Source of the DNA: Methylobacillus gramineus
GTDB lineage: Bacteria; Pseudomonadota; Gammaproteobacteria; Burkholderiales; Methylophilaceae
DNA: 64,000 nucleotides
Assembly (NCBI RefSeq): GCF_020532675.1
Contig: NZ_JAJAVE010000001.1
Coordinates: 1,860,001-1,924,000 of the forward strand
Direction: 5' to 3'
Shown piece after piece: positions 1 through 7,939 of this stretch. Each line of letters begins with the position of its first letter. The first letter of the stretch is position 1. Position numbers and translations under genes: made by a program. The notes below the pieces were generated by a model. That model was not told where the DNA came from. It saw only the letters and a program-made list of their open reading frames with translations, and searched no databases.

Positions 1-1341
1 ACGGCATAAGGCACCAGGCACCAGCGTGACGCTCTTTCCTGACAGGACAAAAGGTCGCAAGTCCACATGCCGGGGAGCCACGCCTTTTTCCACCAGGGTA
101 GGGCAGGTGGAAAGTGCCAGGGTTGGCTGGGCAATGTAGTTGGCGGGATGCGCGATAATGCGCCGGCGGAAATCTTCCAGCTCCTGCTTGCTTGCAGCTG
201 GCCCCACCAGCATGCCATACCCACCAGACCCCTGTACCTCCTTCACCACCAGCTCTGCGAGATGACCAAGCACATACTTGAAGTCATCTTCCTTGCTCAA
301 CTGATAAGTGGGCACGTTGGATAAAATAGGCTCTTCACCCAGGTAAAACCGGATCATCTCGGGCACGTAGATATAAGTGTCTTTATCATCCGCAACTCCA
401 GTGCCCACCGCATTGGCCAGTGTCACACCGCCATTGCGATATACCGAAAGCAATCCAGGCACGCCCAGCATGCTGTCAGGGCGGAAACTGAGCGGGTCAA
501 TAAAATCATCATCGATACGGCGGTAGATCACATCCACCCGCTTGGGACCTTCTGTCGTGCGCATATACACAGCGTTATTGCGTACAAACAGATCCTGCCC
601 CTCGACCAGCTCAATGCCCATCTGCTGGGCAATGAAGGCATGTTCAAAATAAGCACTGTTATAGGCACCGGGTGTCAGCAAGACTACGGTCGGTTCTGGC
701 ACCCCGGCCTGTGCGACCGCCCGCAAGTTATTCAGCAATACCTGTGGATAATGCTCTACCGGTGCAATCGGGTAACTGCGGAACAGCTCAGGAAACAAAC
801 GCATCATCATCTTGCGGTTTTCCAGCATGTAGGAAACGCCGGAAGGGGTGCGCAGATTATCTTCTAGTACGTAGAAATCATTTTCGCCGGTACGCACCAG
901 GTCGATGCCGGCAACATGGGCATAAATGCCTTTAGGCACATCCACCCCAAACATTTCCGGACGGTATTGCGAATTGGCCAGTATCGTGGCCGGGACAATG
1001 CCCGCCTTGATGATAGCCTGCTCATGATAGATATCATGCAGGAACATATTGAGCGCCTTGACGCGCTGGATAGCGCCCTCTGACAGGCGATCCCACTCTT
1101 TGGCTGAAAGCAGGCGAGGCAGTACATCGAAAGGAATCAGCCGTTCAGAGCCAGCATCCTCACCATACACATTAAAGGTAATACCCACGCGACGGAACAG
1201 CAGCTCAGCTTCTTGTCGTTTACTTTCCAGCTGATGGAGCGGCACATTTTTTAACCAGGCAGCATATTCGGCATAAATCGACCTGACCGCTTCATCTTGT
1301 AGGTACATCTCATCAAAAGGTTTTTTAGCAGCGGTATCCAT
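1..1341 (-). CDS. Circularly permuted ATP-grasp type 2 family protein (3' end cut by window)
   Basis: Reading the minus strand from an ATG at 1341 gives 447 codons without a stop up to the window edge, so the C-terminal end is missing. The protein has the DUF404/DUF407 (circularly permuted ATP-grasp) look: an early LFRRVGITF motif, a middle RTPSGVSYMLENR stretch, then RRIDDDFIDP and LVVKEVQGSGGYG, which is the glycine-rich nucleotide-binding part. Members are putative ATP-dependent carboxylate-amine ligases, usually beside alpha-E and transglutaminase-like genes for an uncharacterised peptide-like product; those partners would lie left of the window. The start is supported by the absence of an upstream in-frame extension and the fit to the family N-terminus. 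The family call is firm; the substrate is unknown. Confidence 0.9.
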   Translation of the reverse strand, partial: MDTAAKKPFDEMYLQDEAVRSIYAEYAAWLKNVPLHQLESKRQEAELLFRRVGITFNVYGEDAGSERLIPFDVLPRLLSAKEWDRLSEGAIQRVKALNMFLHDIYHEQAIIKAGIVPATILANSQYRPEMFGVDVPKGIYAHVAGIDLVRTGENDFYVLEDNLRTPSGVSYMLENRKMMMRLFPELFRSYPIAPVEHYPQVLLNNLRAVAQAGVPEPTVVLLTPGAYNSAYFEHAFIAQQMGIELVEGQDLFVRNNAVYMRTTEGPKRVDVIYRRIDDDFIDPLSFRPDSMLGVPGLLSVYRNGGVTLANAVGTGVADDKDTYIYVPEMIRFYLGEEPILSNVPTYQLSKEDDFKYVLGHLAELVVKEVQGSGGYGMLVGPAASKQELEDFRRRIIAHPANYIAQPTLALSTCPTLVEKGVAPRHVDLRPFVLSGKSVTLVPGALCR

Positions 1342-1486
1342 GTGATTTCTATCGCAAGGGGCATGCCAGACAAAAATACATTAAGATTCAGGATGTTAAA
1401 AAACACATCAATGACAAATGGCCTAAAACGCACCGAAATGGGGCAATGTCAAAAACGTGCAGCCCTGATATAGGGCTGGTTCCGGC

Positions 1487-3166
1487 CTAGTCTTTACCCG
1501 ATCGCCAGATGGAGACCATCAGCATGATGCCGATCACAAAAGCGAGGAAAAATCCAAGAAAACCAAACGCAGGCAAGCCGAACAGCTCCGGACCACCGCG
1601 CACCGTCATCACGATAGATGACCCAATAATCAGCGAAGCCGTAATCAATGCCATGGTGAGCCGGTTGGTACTGTGATCCAGCTGGTGACCGAAATGATCA
1701 AGCCGCTTCAGATCCAGGTTAAGTTTCAGCCTGCCACGCCCCGCCTCTTTCAGCACTTGCGAAATATCACCAGGCAACTCACTGACCGCACTCACCGTCT
1801 TGCCAAAGCCGCGGCTGCCTTTACGCCACAATGTCCGTGGCATATAGCGGTCAATAATGATTTTCTTCACGAACGGGGTCAGGTGACTGACAATCTGGAA
1901 ATCAGGATCAAGCTGCCTTCCCAGGCCTTCCAATGTAATCAGCGCCTTGAATAGCATGGTCAGGTCAGGCGGTACGGACAGCTGGTTTTCTCGCATGATG
2001 GTGGTCAGGTCATTCAGCAACACGCCAAAACTGATGTGCTTTAGCGGCGCATTATCGTAAGTGCAGATAAACTCATCCACATCTGCGCCCAGCTTGGCCT
2101 CATCCACCACGACATTACCAGCCCAGGTAATCAGAATATCGCGCAAGGTATCGATATCCCGCGACACCAATGCCGCCAGCAAGTCTGCAATCTCATTCCG
2201 GCGGTCTATGCTGATACGGCCTACCATGCCGCAATCAATTACGGCAATCTTGTTTTCAGGCAGGAAGAAAATATTACCCGGGTGCGGATCAGCATGGAAA
2301 AACCCATCAATCAGCACCATCTTCATAAGAGCATCCGCCCCACGCGCGGCCAGCAACGGTAAATCCATCCCTGCCTGACGGGCCTGTACCAGGTCATTGC
2401 CGGGGATACCATTGATCTGCTCCATCACCAGGACACCGTCACTGGTGTAATCCCAGTAAATCTTGGCAAAACTGGTGGTCTGGTCATTCAGGAAATTACG
2501 CGCAAACCGTTCAGTGTTGCGGCCTTCCAAGGCCAGATCCAACTCACGCTTGAGTGACTTGGAAAACTGCTCCACGATCTCCGATGGGTTAAAGCGCCGA
2601 ACCTCTTCAACCTCAGCCTCAATCAGCTTGGCAATATGCGCCAGCAACCTGAGATCGGCATCAATATTCTCGCGTATCCCTGGCCTGCGTAATTTGAGAA
2701 TGACCGGCGTACCATCCTGCAACTTGGCTTGGTAGACCTGGGCAATAGAAGCGCCTGCCACAGGTGTAGACTGAAAATCCCGGAACACTTCAAACGGCGA
2801 CTTACCCAATGCTGCTTCTAGATCTGGCAGCATTTCCTCAAACGGGACTGGAGGTACCTGATCCTGTAGCTTGGCAAGCTCTGTAATCCAGTTAGGTGGA
2901 AAAATATCTGGCCGTGTCGCCAGTACCTGTCCCATTTTCACAAACGTCGGGCCCAGTTCCTGTAATGCCAACCGTGCGCGCACTTCTGATGGAAGCGCCA
3001 TGATTTCACGTGAGGCTTCTGAATTCAGGGCATTCCCGGCACGCCTGATCCAGCTGCGTTTACCCAAACGTTCTGCGATGTCCCCCCAACCGTAATACAT
3101 GAGAATACGGGCAATAGCACGCAAGCGCCTGAAATCACGCATCACAGAAAGAGTTTCACGCAGCAT
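1487..3166 (-). CDS. UbiB/AarF (ABC1) family atypical kinase-like protein
   Basis: 559 residues. Hallmarks of the UbiB/ABC1 family are all present: the KxGQ motif at 77-80, an alanine/glycine-rich loop (GAS, 138-140) where normal kinases have a P-loop, a VILKLRRPG strand with Lys158, the HADPHPGN catalytic loop at 291-298 and a metal-binding Asp311 in VIDCG. Two hydrophobic C-terminal helices (about 505-555) fit the membrane anchor of this family. Known members are ATPases supporting ubiquinone biosynthesis. It is about 13 residues longer than E. coli UbiB and not next to ubiE/ubiJ, so it may be a paralogue rather than the true UbiB. It follows the small gene at 3193-3531 by 26 bp, probably in one transcript. 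A weak hairpin without a T-tract (1461-1477) lies after the stop. Confidence 0.88.
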   Translation of the reverse strand: MLRETLSVMRDFRRLRAIARILMYYGWGDIAERLGKRSWIRRAGNALNSEASREIMALPSEVRARLALQELGPTFVKMGQVLATRPDIFPPNWITELAKLQDQVPPVPFEEMLPDLEAALGKSPFEVFRDFQSTPVAGASIAQVYQAKLQDGTPVILKLRRPGIRENIDADLRLLAHIAKLIEAEVEEVRRFNPSEIVEQFSKSLKRELDLALEGRNTERFARNFLNDQTTSFAKIYWDYTSDGVLVMEQINGIPGNDLVQARQAGMDLPLLAARGADALMKMVLIDGFFHADPHPGNIFFLPENKIAVIDCGMVGRISIDRRNEIADLLAALVSRDIDTLRDILITWAGNVVVDEAKLGADVDEFICTYDNAPLKHISFGVLLNDLTTIMRENQLSVPPDLTMLFKALITLEGLGRQLDPDFQIVSHLTPFVKKIIIDRYMPRTLWRKGSRGFGKTVSAVSELPGDISQVLKEAGRGRLKLNLDLKRLDHFGHQLDHSTNRLTMALITASLIIGSSIVMTVRGGPELFGLPAFGFLGFFLAFVIGIMLMVSIWRSGKD

Positions 3167-3192
3167 AAAGAATTCCGAAAAAAGGGGTTAGA

Positions 3193-3531
3193 TTACTCAT
3201 CCTGATCAAGACGATGGGCGCGATGTTCAATCCGCTGCGCCATGTCCATCAGCTTATGGCTGGCGGCATGTGCCACCTTTGCCCCGACATGCTTGACCGC
3301 ACGTTTACCAGCATTCTTGATCCGGCTGCTCGTATCATGCACCCTGATTGCCAAAGACTCTGCCATCAAACGCGCTCGCTCGCGAGAACTCAATTTAAAA
3401 TGCTTGGCGTATTCTGCCAGTGTCTGCTCCAGCTCTGCAGGAGACAGGTGATGCAGCTGCTCACGCCGCTTGGCATCCTCAACGGATGCCCTGACCCTAT
3501 GAATCAGTGGAAATGTGCTTTCACTCATCAT
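3193..3531 (-). CDS. Small basic helical protein of unknown function
   Basis: 112 residues, rich in Ala, His, Lys and Arg, predicted all-helical from composition (for example HLSPAELEQTLAEYAKHF, then a run of basic helix near 72-105). No signal peptide or membrane segment. I do not recognise a characterised family. It lies 26 bp upstream of the UbiB-like gene on the same strand, so a joint transcript is likely, and it could be a helper or a phasin-like/DNA-associated helical protein; that is only a guess from composition. Two adjacent ATG codons (MMSES) make the exact start uncertain by one residue. Confidence 0.7.
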   Translation of the reverse strand: MMSESTFPLIHRVRASVEDAKRREQLHHLSPAELEQTLAEYAKHFKLSSRERARLMAESLAIRVHDTSSRIKNAGKRAVKHVGAKVAHAASHKLMDMAQRIEHRAHRLDQDE

Positions 3532-3661
3532 GTCCTACCTTATTCCAGCGTTGATAAGCCATTCTACACCATCGTGTTCATGCCTCCAGAAGCAGTACTG
3601 GAGACAACAAAACACGATAAAAGGTTTACAAGAGTATTTTTTCCCTTTTAGAATGGGGCCG

Positions 3662-4207
3662 ATGATGACAATCCGAGCCCTGATCGCTACCCTGTTTTTG
3701 CTAGGCACCCAGCATGCTATGGCTGCGGATTCCGCTTACTCCTGGCAGCCTCAGCAGCAAAACAGTGAAGAGTCGGAAAAATCAGGCTGGTCAGATATTG
3801 CACAGGAAGTCCTGATCAGTGCACTCAGCCTGACCGGCATCAAATACACCTACGGTGGGAAATCTCCAGAAACAGGTTTTGATTGCAGTGGGTTTGTGCG
3901 CTATGTATTCCAGCAATCTGCCAGCATGACCTTGCCCCATGGCGCCAAGGCAATCAGCCAGATGGGACAGACCGTTTCAGCCGACCAGCTACAACCCGGT
4001 GACCTGGTATTTTTTAATACATTGAAATCTGCGTTTTCCCATGTGGGGATATATCTGGGTGACAATAAATTCATTCACGCCCCCAGTTCAGGCGGTGGCA
4101 TTCAAGTGGTGAATATGAAGGACAGCTATTGGTCCAAGCGCTTCAACGGTGCGCGCCGTATTGATAGCGACGATAAAAATGCAGTCAGCAGTCTCAACAA
4201 TAAATAA
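3662..4207 (+). CDS. NlpC/P60 family cell-wall peptidase, exported
   Basis: 181 residues from the chosen ATG. A signal peptide (MTIRALIATLFLLGTQHAMA) is followed by a short Gln/Ser-rich linker and an NlpC/P60 domain at about 50-160. The catalytic Cys75 sits in GFDCSGF, the catalytic His127 in SHVGIYLG and a third polar residue His139 in FIHAPSS. Family enzymes cut the D-Glu-meso-DAP bond in murein stem peptides. In-frame ATGs exist at 3653, 3662 and 3665; the GGGG just upstream favours 3662 or 3665, and longer versions would bury the signal peptide. It converges on the ZIP transporter with a shared hairpin between them. Confidence 0.9.
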   Translation: MMTIRALIATLFLLGTQHAMAADSAYSWQPQQQNSEESEKSGWSDIAQEVLISALSLTGIKYTYGGKSPETGFDCSGFVRYVFQQSASMTLPHGAKAISQMGQTVSADQLQPGDLVFFNTLKSAFSHVGIYLGDNKFIHAPSSGGGIQVVNMKDSYWSKRFNGARRIDSDDKNAVSSLNNK

Positions 4208-4234
4208 AGGCTGATGACAGTCGCCACCAGCCTT
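4207..4234. terminator. Hairpin between convergent genes
   Basis: AAGGCTG and CAGCCTT arms (4207-4213, 4228-4234) pair around a 14-base loop between the stop codons of the NlpC/P60 and ZIP genes. The T-tract is poor on both sides, so termination strength is uncertain. Confidence 0.4.
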
Positions 4235-4254
4235 CTATACCGCTCAACACGCGT

Positions 4255-5157
4255 TTAAGCCAGCGCAGTATCCAGCATCATCATCAAGACAAACCCGACA
4301 ATCAAGCCACTGGTCGCAAAGACCTCATGCCCCTTGCGGTGAGATTCAGGGATGATTTCGTGGCTGACCACAAACAACATGGCACCCGCCGCAAAGCCCA
4401 ACCCCCAAGGCAGTAATGCCACAGATGAGCTGACAATGGCTGCGCCCAATACAGCACCTATTGGCTCCACCAGGCCGCTCGCCATGCCGATGATAATGGC
4501 AGTCTTGCGCGAGTACCCGACCACAGCCAAGGCCATCGCCACCACAAATCCCTCGGGAATATCCTGAATAGCGATGCCTGTTGCTAGCGCACTGCCTCGC
4601 ACTACATCACCACCAGCAAATCCGACGCCAATCGCCAAACCTTCAGGCACATTGTGCAAGGCAATCGCAAACACAAACAGCCAGGTACGCTTAAGCGCTA
4701 AAGAGCTTTGCCCTTCAACGCCTTTGATGAAATGCTCATGTGGCACCCAACGCTCCAGCGCCAGCAATAAAGCGGCCCCCAGAATAATACTGGCCCCTAC
4801 AATAGAAGCTGCGCCCCAGGCTGAAGCCCCCTGCATCTGTGCAGCCTCGATGCCAGGCACAATGAGCGAGAAAGCACTGGCGGCCAGCATGACACCGGCC
4901 CCAAAACCAAATAGCGTATCCATGACACGCTCGGGTAACTGCTTCCAGAACAATATGGGCAACACCCCGGCCGCGGTTGCAAATGCAGCGGCAGAACCAC
5001 CCCAGAAAGCATCCCGCACTTGAGGTGTAGCCCAGGCCGCCTGGGCCCAATCCCCTAACAATTGCACAGCCGCGATCAAGACAATCACACTGCCCATGGC
5101 AATGCTCCACAGCCAGGCGCGATGGCGGCCGCTTGCAATCAGAAAGGGAAAGTTCAT
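4255..5157 (-). CDS. ZIP family divalent metal transporter
   Basis: 300 residues, about eight membrane helices. The two ZIP metal-site motifs are intact: HNVPEG at 168-173 in helix IV and QDIPEG at 198-203 in helix V, followed by a SHEIIPES element in a later helix. This is the GufA/ZupT-like branch, which imports Zn2+ and other divalent metals across the inner membrane. The N-terminal extension of about 45 residues with one extra hydrophobic helix is typical of the longer bacterial GufA-like proteins. It lies 27 bp after the SOD gene on the same strand, which might couple a metal importer (Mn, Zn or Fe) with a metal-dependent SOD; the specificity cannot be read from the sequence. Confidence 0.9.
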   Translation of the reverse strand: MNFPFLIASGRHRAWLWSIAMGSVIVLIAAVQLLGDWAQAAWATPQVRDAFWGGSAAAFATAAGVLPILFWKQLPERVMDTLFGFGAGVMLAASAFSLIVPGIEAAQMQGASAWGAASIVGASIILGAALLLALERWVPHEHFIKGVEGQSSLALKRTWLFVFAIALHNVPEGLAIGVGFAGGDVVRGSALATGIAIQDIPEGFVVAMALAVVGYSRKTAIIIGMASGLVEPIGAVLGAAIVSSSVALLPWGLGFAAGAMLFVVSHEIIPESHRKGHEVFATSGLIVGFVLMMMLDTALA

Positions 5158-5184
5158 ACCGGCTTACTCAATGGTTCATGCAAA

Positions 5185-5796
5185 TTATGCAAGGGCAGCT
5201 TGATAACGGCGGGCCACTTCATTCCAGTCAACCACGTTGAAAAACGCGCCTATGTATTCAGGGCGACGATTCTGGTAACGCAGGTAATAAGCATGCTCCC
5301 ACACATCCAGACCCAGGATCGGAGTATTGCCAGTAGACAACGGACTATCCTGGTTGCCAGAACTTTCCACAATCAGCTTCTTTTCAGGAGTCACAGACAA
5401 CCAAGCCCAACCGCTACCAAAACGTGTCAATGCAGCCTTAGTGAAGGCTTCCTTGAACACATCAAAGCCACCAATATCCGACTTGATGGCATCGGCCAGT
5501 GCACCGGCAGGCTCTCCACCACCATTCGGGGATAACACTTTCCAGAATAGGCTGTGGTTAGCATGACCACCACCATTGTTACGCACAACACCACGCAAAT
5601 TCTCTGGCAATGTATCTAGCTTGGCTAGCAGAGCCTCAACTGGTTCGTCGGCAAAGCTGCTGCCTTCAAGCGCGGCATTGACATTATTGATATAGGTTTG
5701 ATGATGTTTGGTATGGTGGATTTCCATGGTCTGGGCATCAATATGTGGCTCCAGTGCGTTGTATGCATAATCCAGGGGGGGTAGCGTATAAGCCAT
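5185..5796 (-). CDS. sodA: Superoxide dismutase, Mn type
   Basis: 203 residues, normal full length. Metal ligands His27, His81, Asp164 and His168 (in DVWEHAYY) are all in place. The outer-sphere Gln149 in GNQDSPL and the Gly-Gly-Gly at 75-77 are the pattern of manganese enzymes; iron enzymes carry the glutamine near position 70. It dismutates superoxide in the cytoplasm. A strong AAGGAG ribosome site precedes the ATG. The preceding gene on the same strand carries a Fur-box-like element, recalling the Fur-controlled orfX-sodA arrangement of Pseudomonas, in which Mn-SOD is made when iron is short. The metal assignment is from motifs and not proven. Confidence 0.95.
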   Translation of the reverse strand: MAYTLPPLDYAYNALEPHIDAQTMEIHHTKHHQTYINNVNAALEGSSFADEPVEALLAKLDTLPENLRGVVRNNGGGHANHSLFWKVLSPNGGGEPAGALADAIKSDIGGFDVFKEAFTKAALTRFGSGWAWLSVTPEKKLIVESSGNQDSPLSTGNTPILGLDVWEHAYYLRYQNRRPEYIGAFFNVVDWNEVARRYQAALA

Positions 5797-5905
5797 GGTA
5801 AAACTCCTTAAGATTGTATTGAAAGTTTAGATATATCAGATAAATGAATTAACCTGCACAATCTTATGCTTTTTTATGCAGAAAATCACACTCTGGGGAG
5901 AGATT

Positions 5906-6418
5906 TTAGTGCAGTGACCGTTCCTGTTGCGTGCAAAACTGACCGCATACTCGCAAAGTTTTAGTCACTAAGGGATGTTGACTGTATAGATTGCTAAAGT
6001 TCAGTAATTCTGTGTAGGTACGTCTACCATGACGCTGGGCTGCCTGCCGCAATTCACACCCCATACTGGCATCAGCACAAATCCTGGACAGGCACTGGTG
6101 CGCCTCGCACAAGCGACAGGCTGCCGCATTGATATCACCTTGACGCGCATGCACATTGGCCAGGTTGTGATGAGAAACCACATAGGCCGCCATCACGGTA
6201 TCCACAGGCAACGGCAGTGTATCTGCCTGTACGCATTGCTTAAGCAACTGCTCCGCCTGCTTTAGTGCACTGTGGTACTGCTGCAATGCAGCCTGGTCTT
6301 CATTCTGTGAAAATGCCTGATTTCCCTGCTTGATTGACTGTTCCCACGCTGACACGCTACTGCGCTCAGACGTGACGGCATCGTCTAGGGAGGAATCGGA
6401 ATTTCTGACAGGACTCAT
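5906..6418 (-). CDS. Hypothetical TPR-like protein upstream of Mn-SOD (orfX-like)
   Basis: 170 residues from the ATG at 6418; a longer TTG start (6442) would run into the Fur-box-like element and is unlikely. The middle (about 25-115) reads like two or three tetratricopeptide helices (AWEQSIKQGNQAFSQ, LQQYHSALKQAEQLL, SHHNLANVHARQG), and the C-terminal half has six Cys. No signal peptide. Its position just before sodA and behind an iron-type operator matches orfX of the Pseudomonas fumC-orfX-sodA operon in layout, though I cannot confirm homology. Function unknown; an adaptor role in iron-limited oxidative stress is inference. Confidence 0.72.
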   Translation of the reverse strand: MSPVRNSDSSLDDAVTSERSSVSAWEQSIKQGNQAFSQNEDQAALQQYHSALKQAEQLLKQCVQADTLPLPVDTVMAAYVVSHHNLANVHARQGDINAAACRLCEAHQCLSRICADASMGCELRQAAQRHGRRTYTELLNFSNLYSQHPLVTKTLRVCGQFCTQQERSLH

Positions 6419-6440
6419 TCTCTTTGACACCAAGAATAAC

Positions 6441-6460
6441 AATGAGAATAATTATTGTTT
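6441..6460. promoter_or_regulatory. Fur-box-like site upstream of orfX-sodA
   Basis: The stretch AATGAGAATAATTATTGTTT lies 23 bp before the ATG at 6418 and resembles the AT-rich GATAATGATAATCATTATC Fur consensus (GAGAATAATTATTG core). Placement in the promoter region fits iron repression. Confidence 0.6.
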
Positions 6461-6568
6461 ATTTCCAAACACAATACAACACCCGCAATAGAAATTGTTA
6501 TAGCCCGCCATTAATATGCATGAAAGTGATCTATTGCCTGAGACTTTATGCGCGCTTGTGTGAAGTCA

Positions 6569-7354
6569 TTACCGTACTTGCAAATCCTGCCTGGCAAACA
6601 GATTGCCCTGCACGCAGTCCACGCCCATGCGCCTGGCCCAGTCAAACGAAGCGCAAGTATCGACTTCACTCATGACTGTCTGTACCCCGATTTTACGAGC
6701 GGCACTGACCAGCCAATCCACTGTTGCCTGAGCAGCTTTGATATCCAGAGCCCGCAATGCCATGCTGCTGAATTTGATAATGCTGGCATCCATAAATGCA
6801 CTCAGTGAAAACATACCCCAGCTCACGCCGACATCTTCCAGTGCAACGGATGTGCCACATTGCTGCAACATGGAAATCATGCGTTGTGAGCGGTAAGCAT
6901 CTGCCACGCTCTTATGGTCGACAATATTGACGATTAACTCACGCTCAGACCAGGCGTGCTCCTTGAACAAGGCTAGAAAAGGATTCTGCATATCACCGCC
7001 GCCCATAAAGAAGCTATCAATATCCAGGTCCAGCATCAGCCAGCCGGTACCAGGAAACTGGGAGATCTGTAGCTTCTTCATTTCCATCTCGATGTGAAAC
7101 AGCAGCAAAGGATTCTTGTGCAGGCTTGCAAACATCTTGCCCGCATCGATGGCGTGATAGTCATGGGTCCAGAATCTGGATGAGGCCTGGTAACCCAGCA
7201 GCTCTCCAGACTGAACTTCGACTATAGGCTGGTAGTGCGCGCCGAAACGGCGCCCCAGAATAACATCCAATAACTCACTCGGCTGCAAATCTGCGGGCTC
7301 AACCTCATGTCCCAACATCAAGGCGCCGATTTCAGAACGGTTAAACGCATTCAT
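6569..7354 (-). CDS. Degenerate EAL-domain protein
   Basis: 261 residues, a single EAL-like domain without membrane segments or GGDEF domain. The fold-level order is recognisable (HYQPIVEVQSGELLGYQA near 40-57, LMLDLD 107-112, EDVG 173-176, KFSS 194-197, SEVDT 229-233, QGNLFAR 249-255). The signature residues are changed: EAL is QAS at 56-58, the DDFG metal loop is EDVG and the NxSP-like strand is LDLD. It is therefore probably not a c-di-GMP phosphodiesterase and may be a binding or protein-interaction module like YdiV. A Fur-box-like element lies upstream at about 7391-7410, suggesting iron control. Confidence 0.85.
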   Translation of the reverse strand: MNAFNRSEIGALMLGHEVEPADLQPSELLDVILGRRFGAHYQPIVEVQSGELLGYQASSRFWTHDYHAIDAGKMFASLHKNPLLLFHIEMEMKKLQISQFPGTGWLMLDLDIDSFFMGGGDMQNPFLALFKEHAWSERELIVNIVDHKSVADAYRSQRMISMLQQCGTSVALEDVGVSWGMFSLSAFMDASIIKFSSMALRALDIKAAQATVDWLVSAARKIGVQTVMSEVDTCASFDWARRMGVDCVQGNLFARQDLQVR

Positions 7355-7390
7355 TAAAAAATCCTCCAGTCATTTCCTCTAGGATTCATA

Positions 7391-7410
7391 ATAAATGATA
7401 ACGATTTACA
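7391..7410. promoter_or_regulatory. Possible Fur-box-like site upstream of the EAL gene
   Basis: ATAAATGATAACGATTTACA contains the ATGATAACGATT core, similar to Fur hexamer arrays, 37 bp before the EAL start codon. The match is weaker than at 6441 and 10531. Confidence 0.4.
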
Positions 7411-7457
7411 TTTAAAGAATTATTTCTGACTATTTTAGTCGGATATTATTTTGCCGC

Positions 7458-7745
7458 TTATTTCCGATCGCTGTGACCTAGATCCCGCTCCGGATCAATT
7501 TGATCCCTCACCAGCTGCTTCAGCTCTTTAGACTCAGGAAAACGCCCCTGCTCTTTACGCGAAAATAGCAGGCCCTTGTTCAGCCTGACCTCAAAAATAC
7601 CGCCAGTCCCAGGAACCAGACTCACGCGACCAATGTCTGATTCAAAAGTTGTCAACAACTCCTGCGCCATCCAGGCAGCACGCAACAACCACCGGCATTG
7701 CGTACAGTATTCGATTTCAAGCTCAGGTAAACCAGCCAGGCTCAT
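7458..7745 (-). CDS. SelT/SelW/SelH family (Rdx) thioredoxin-like protein
   Basis: 95 residues. The N-terminal strand is followed by the redox motif CTQC (Cys14, Cys17) and a WLLRAAWMAQELL helix, then VPGTGGIFEV and RFPESKELKQLVRD, which are the conserved blocks of bacterial SelW-like proteins in which Sec is replaced by Cys. The ATG at 7745 is chosen because GGAG stands eight bases before it; a GTG at 7754 has no usable site. Members are cytoplasmic thiol oxidoreductases of unclear partner. Confidence 0.85.
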   Translation of the reverse strand: MSLAGLPELEIEYCTQCRWLLRAAWMAQELLTTFESDIGRVSLVPGTGGIFEVRLNKGLLFSRKEQGRFPESKELKQLVRDQIDPERDLGHSDRK

Positions 7746-7939
7746 GAATGGCACTCCATGTGTAAAATTTGAAAAATAAGCGCAAGAGACATTGAAAAGT
7801 AAAAAATGACTGTGCGATACTCTGCAACACTTTGCAATGACAATACAAATAGCGGAAAATGAATAATATTGTTATTCCATATTCCCTGCACTGTATTTAG
7901 TGTTTAATCACCTGACTTTCCATTAAGGAATTGTTTTAC

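Noticed and set aside
1461-1477. Hairpin AGCCCT/AGGGCT as a terminator after the UbiB-like gene
   Set aside because: Short stem and no T-tract; too weak to call.
3214-3651. Plus-strand frame overlapping the small basic protein
   Set aside because: No signal, no start site, antisense to a better gene and ends in the true promoter of the NlpC/P60 gene.
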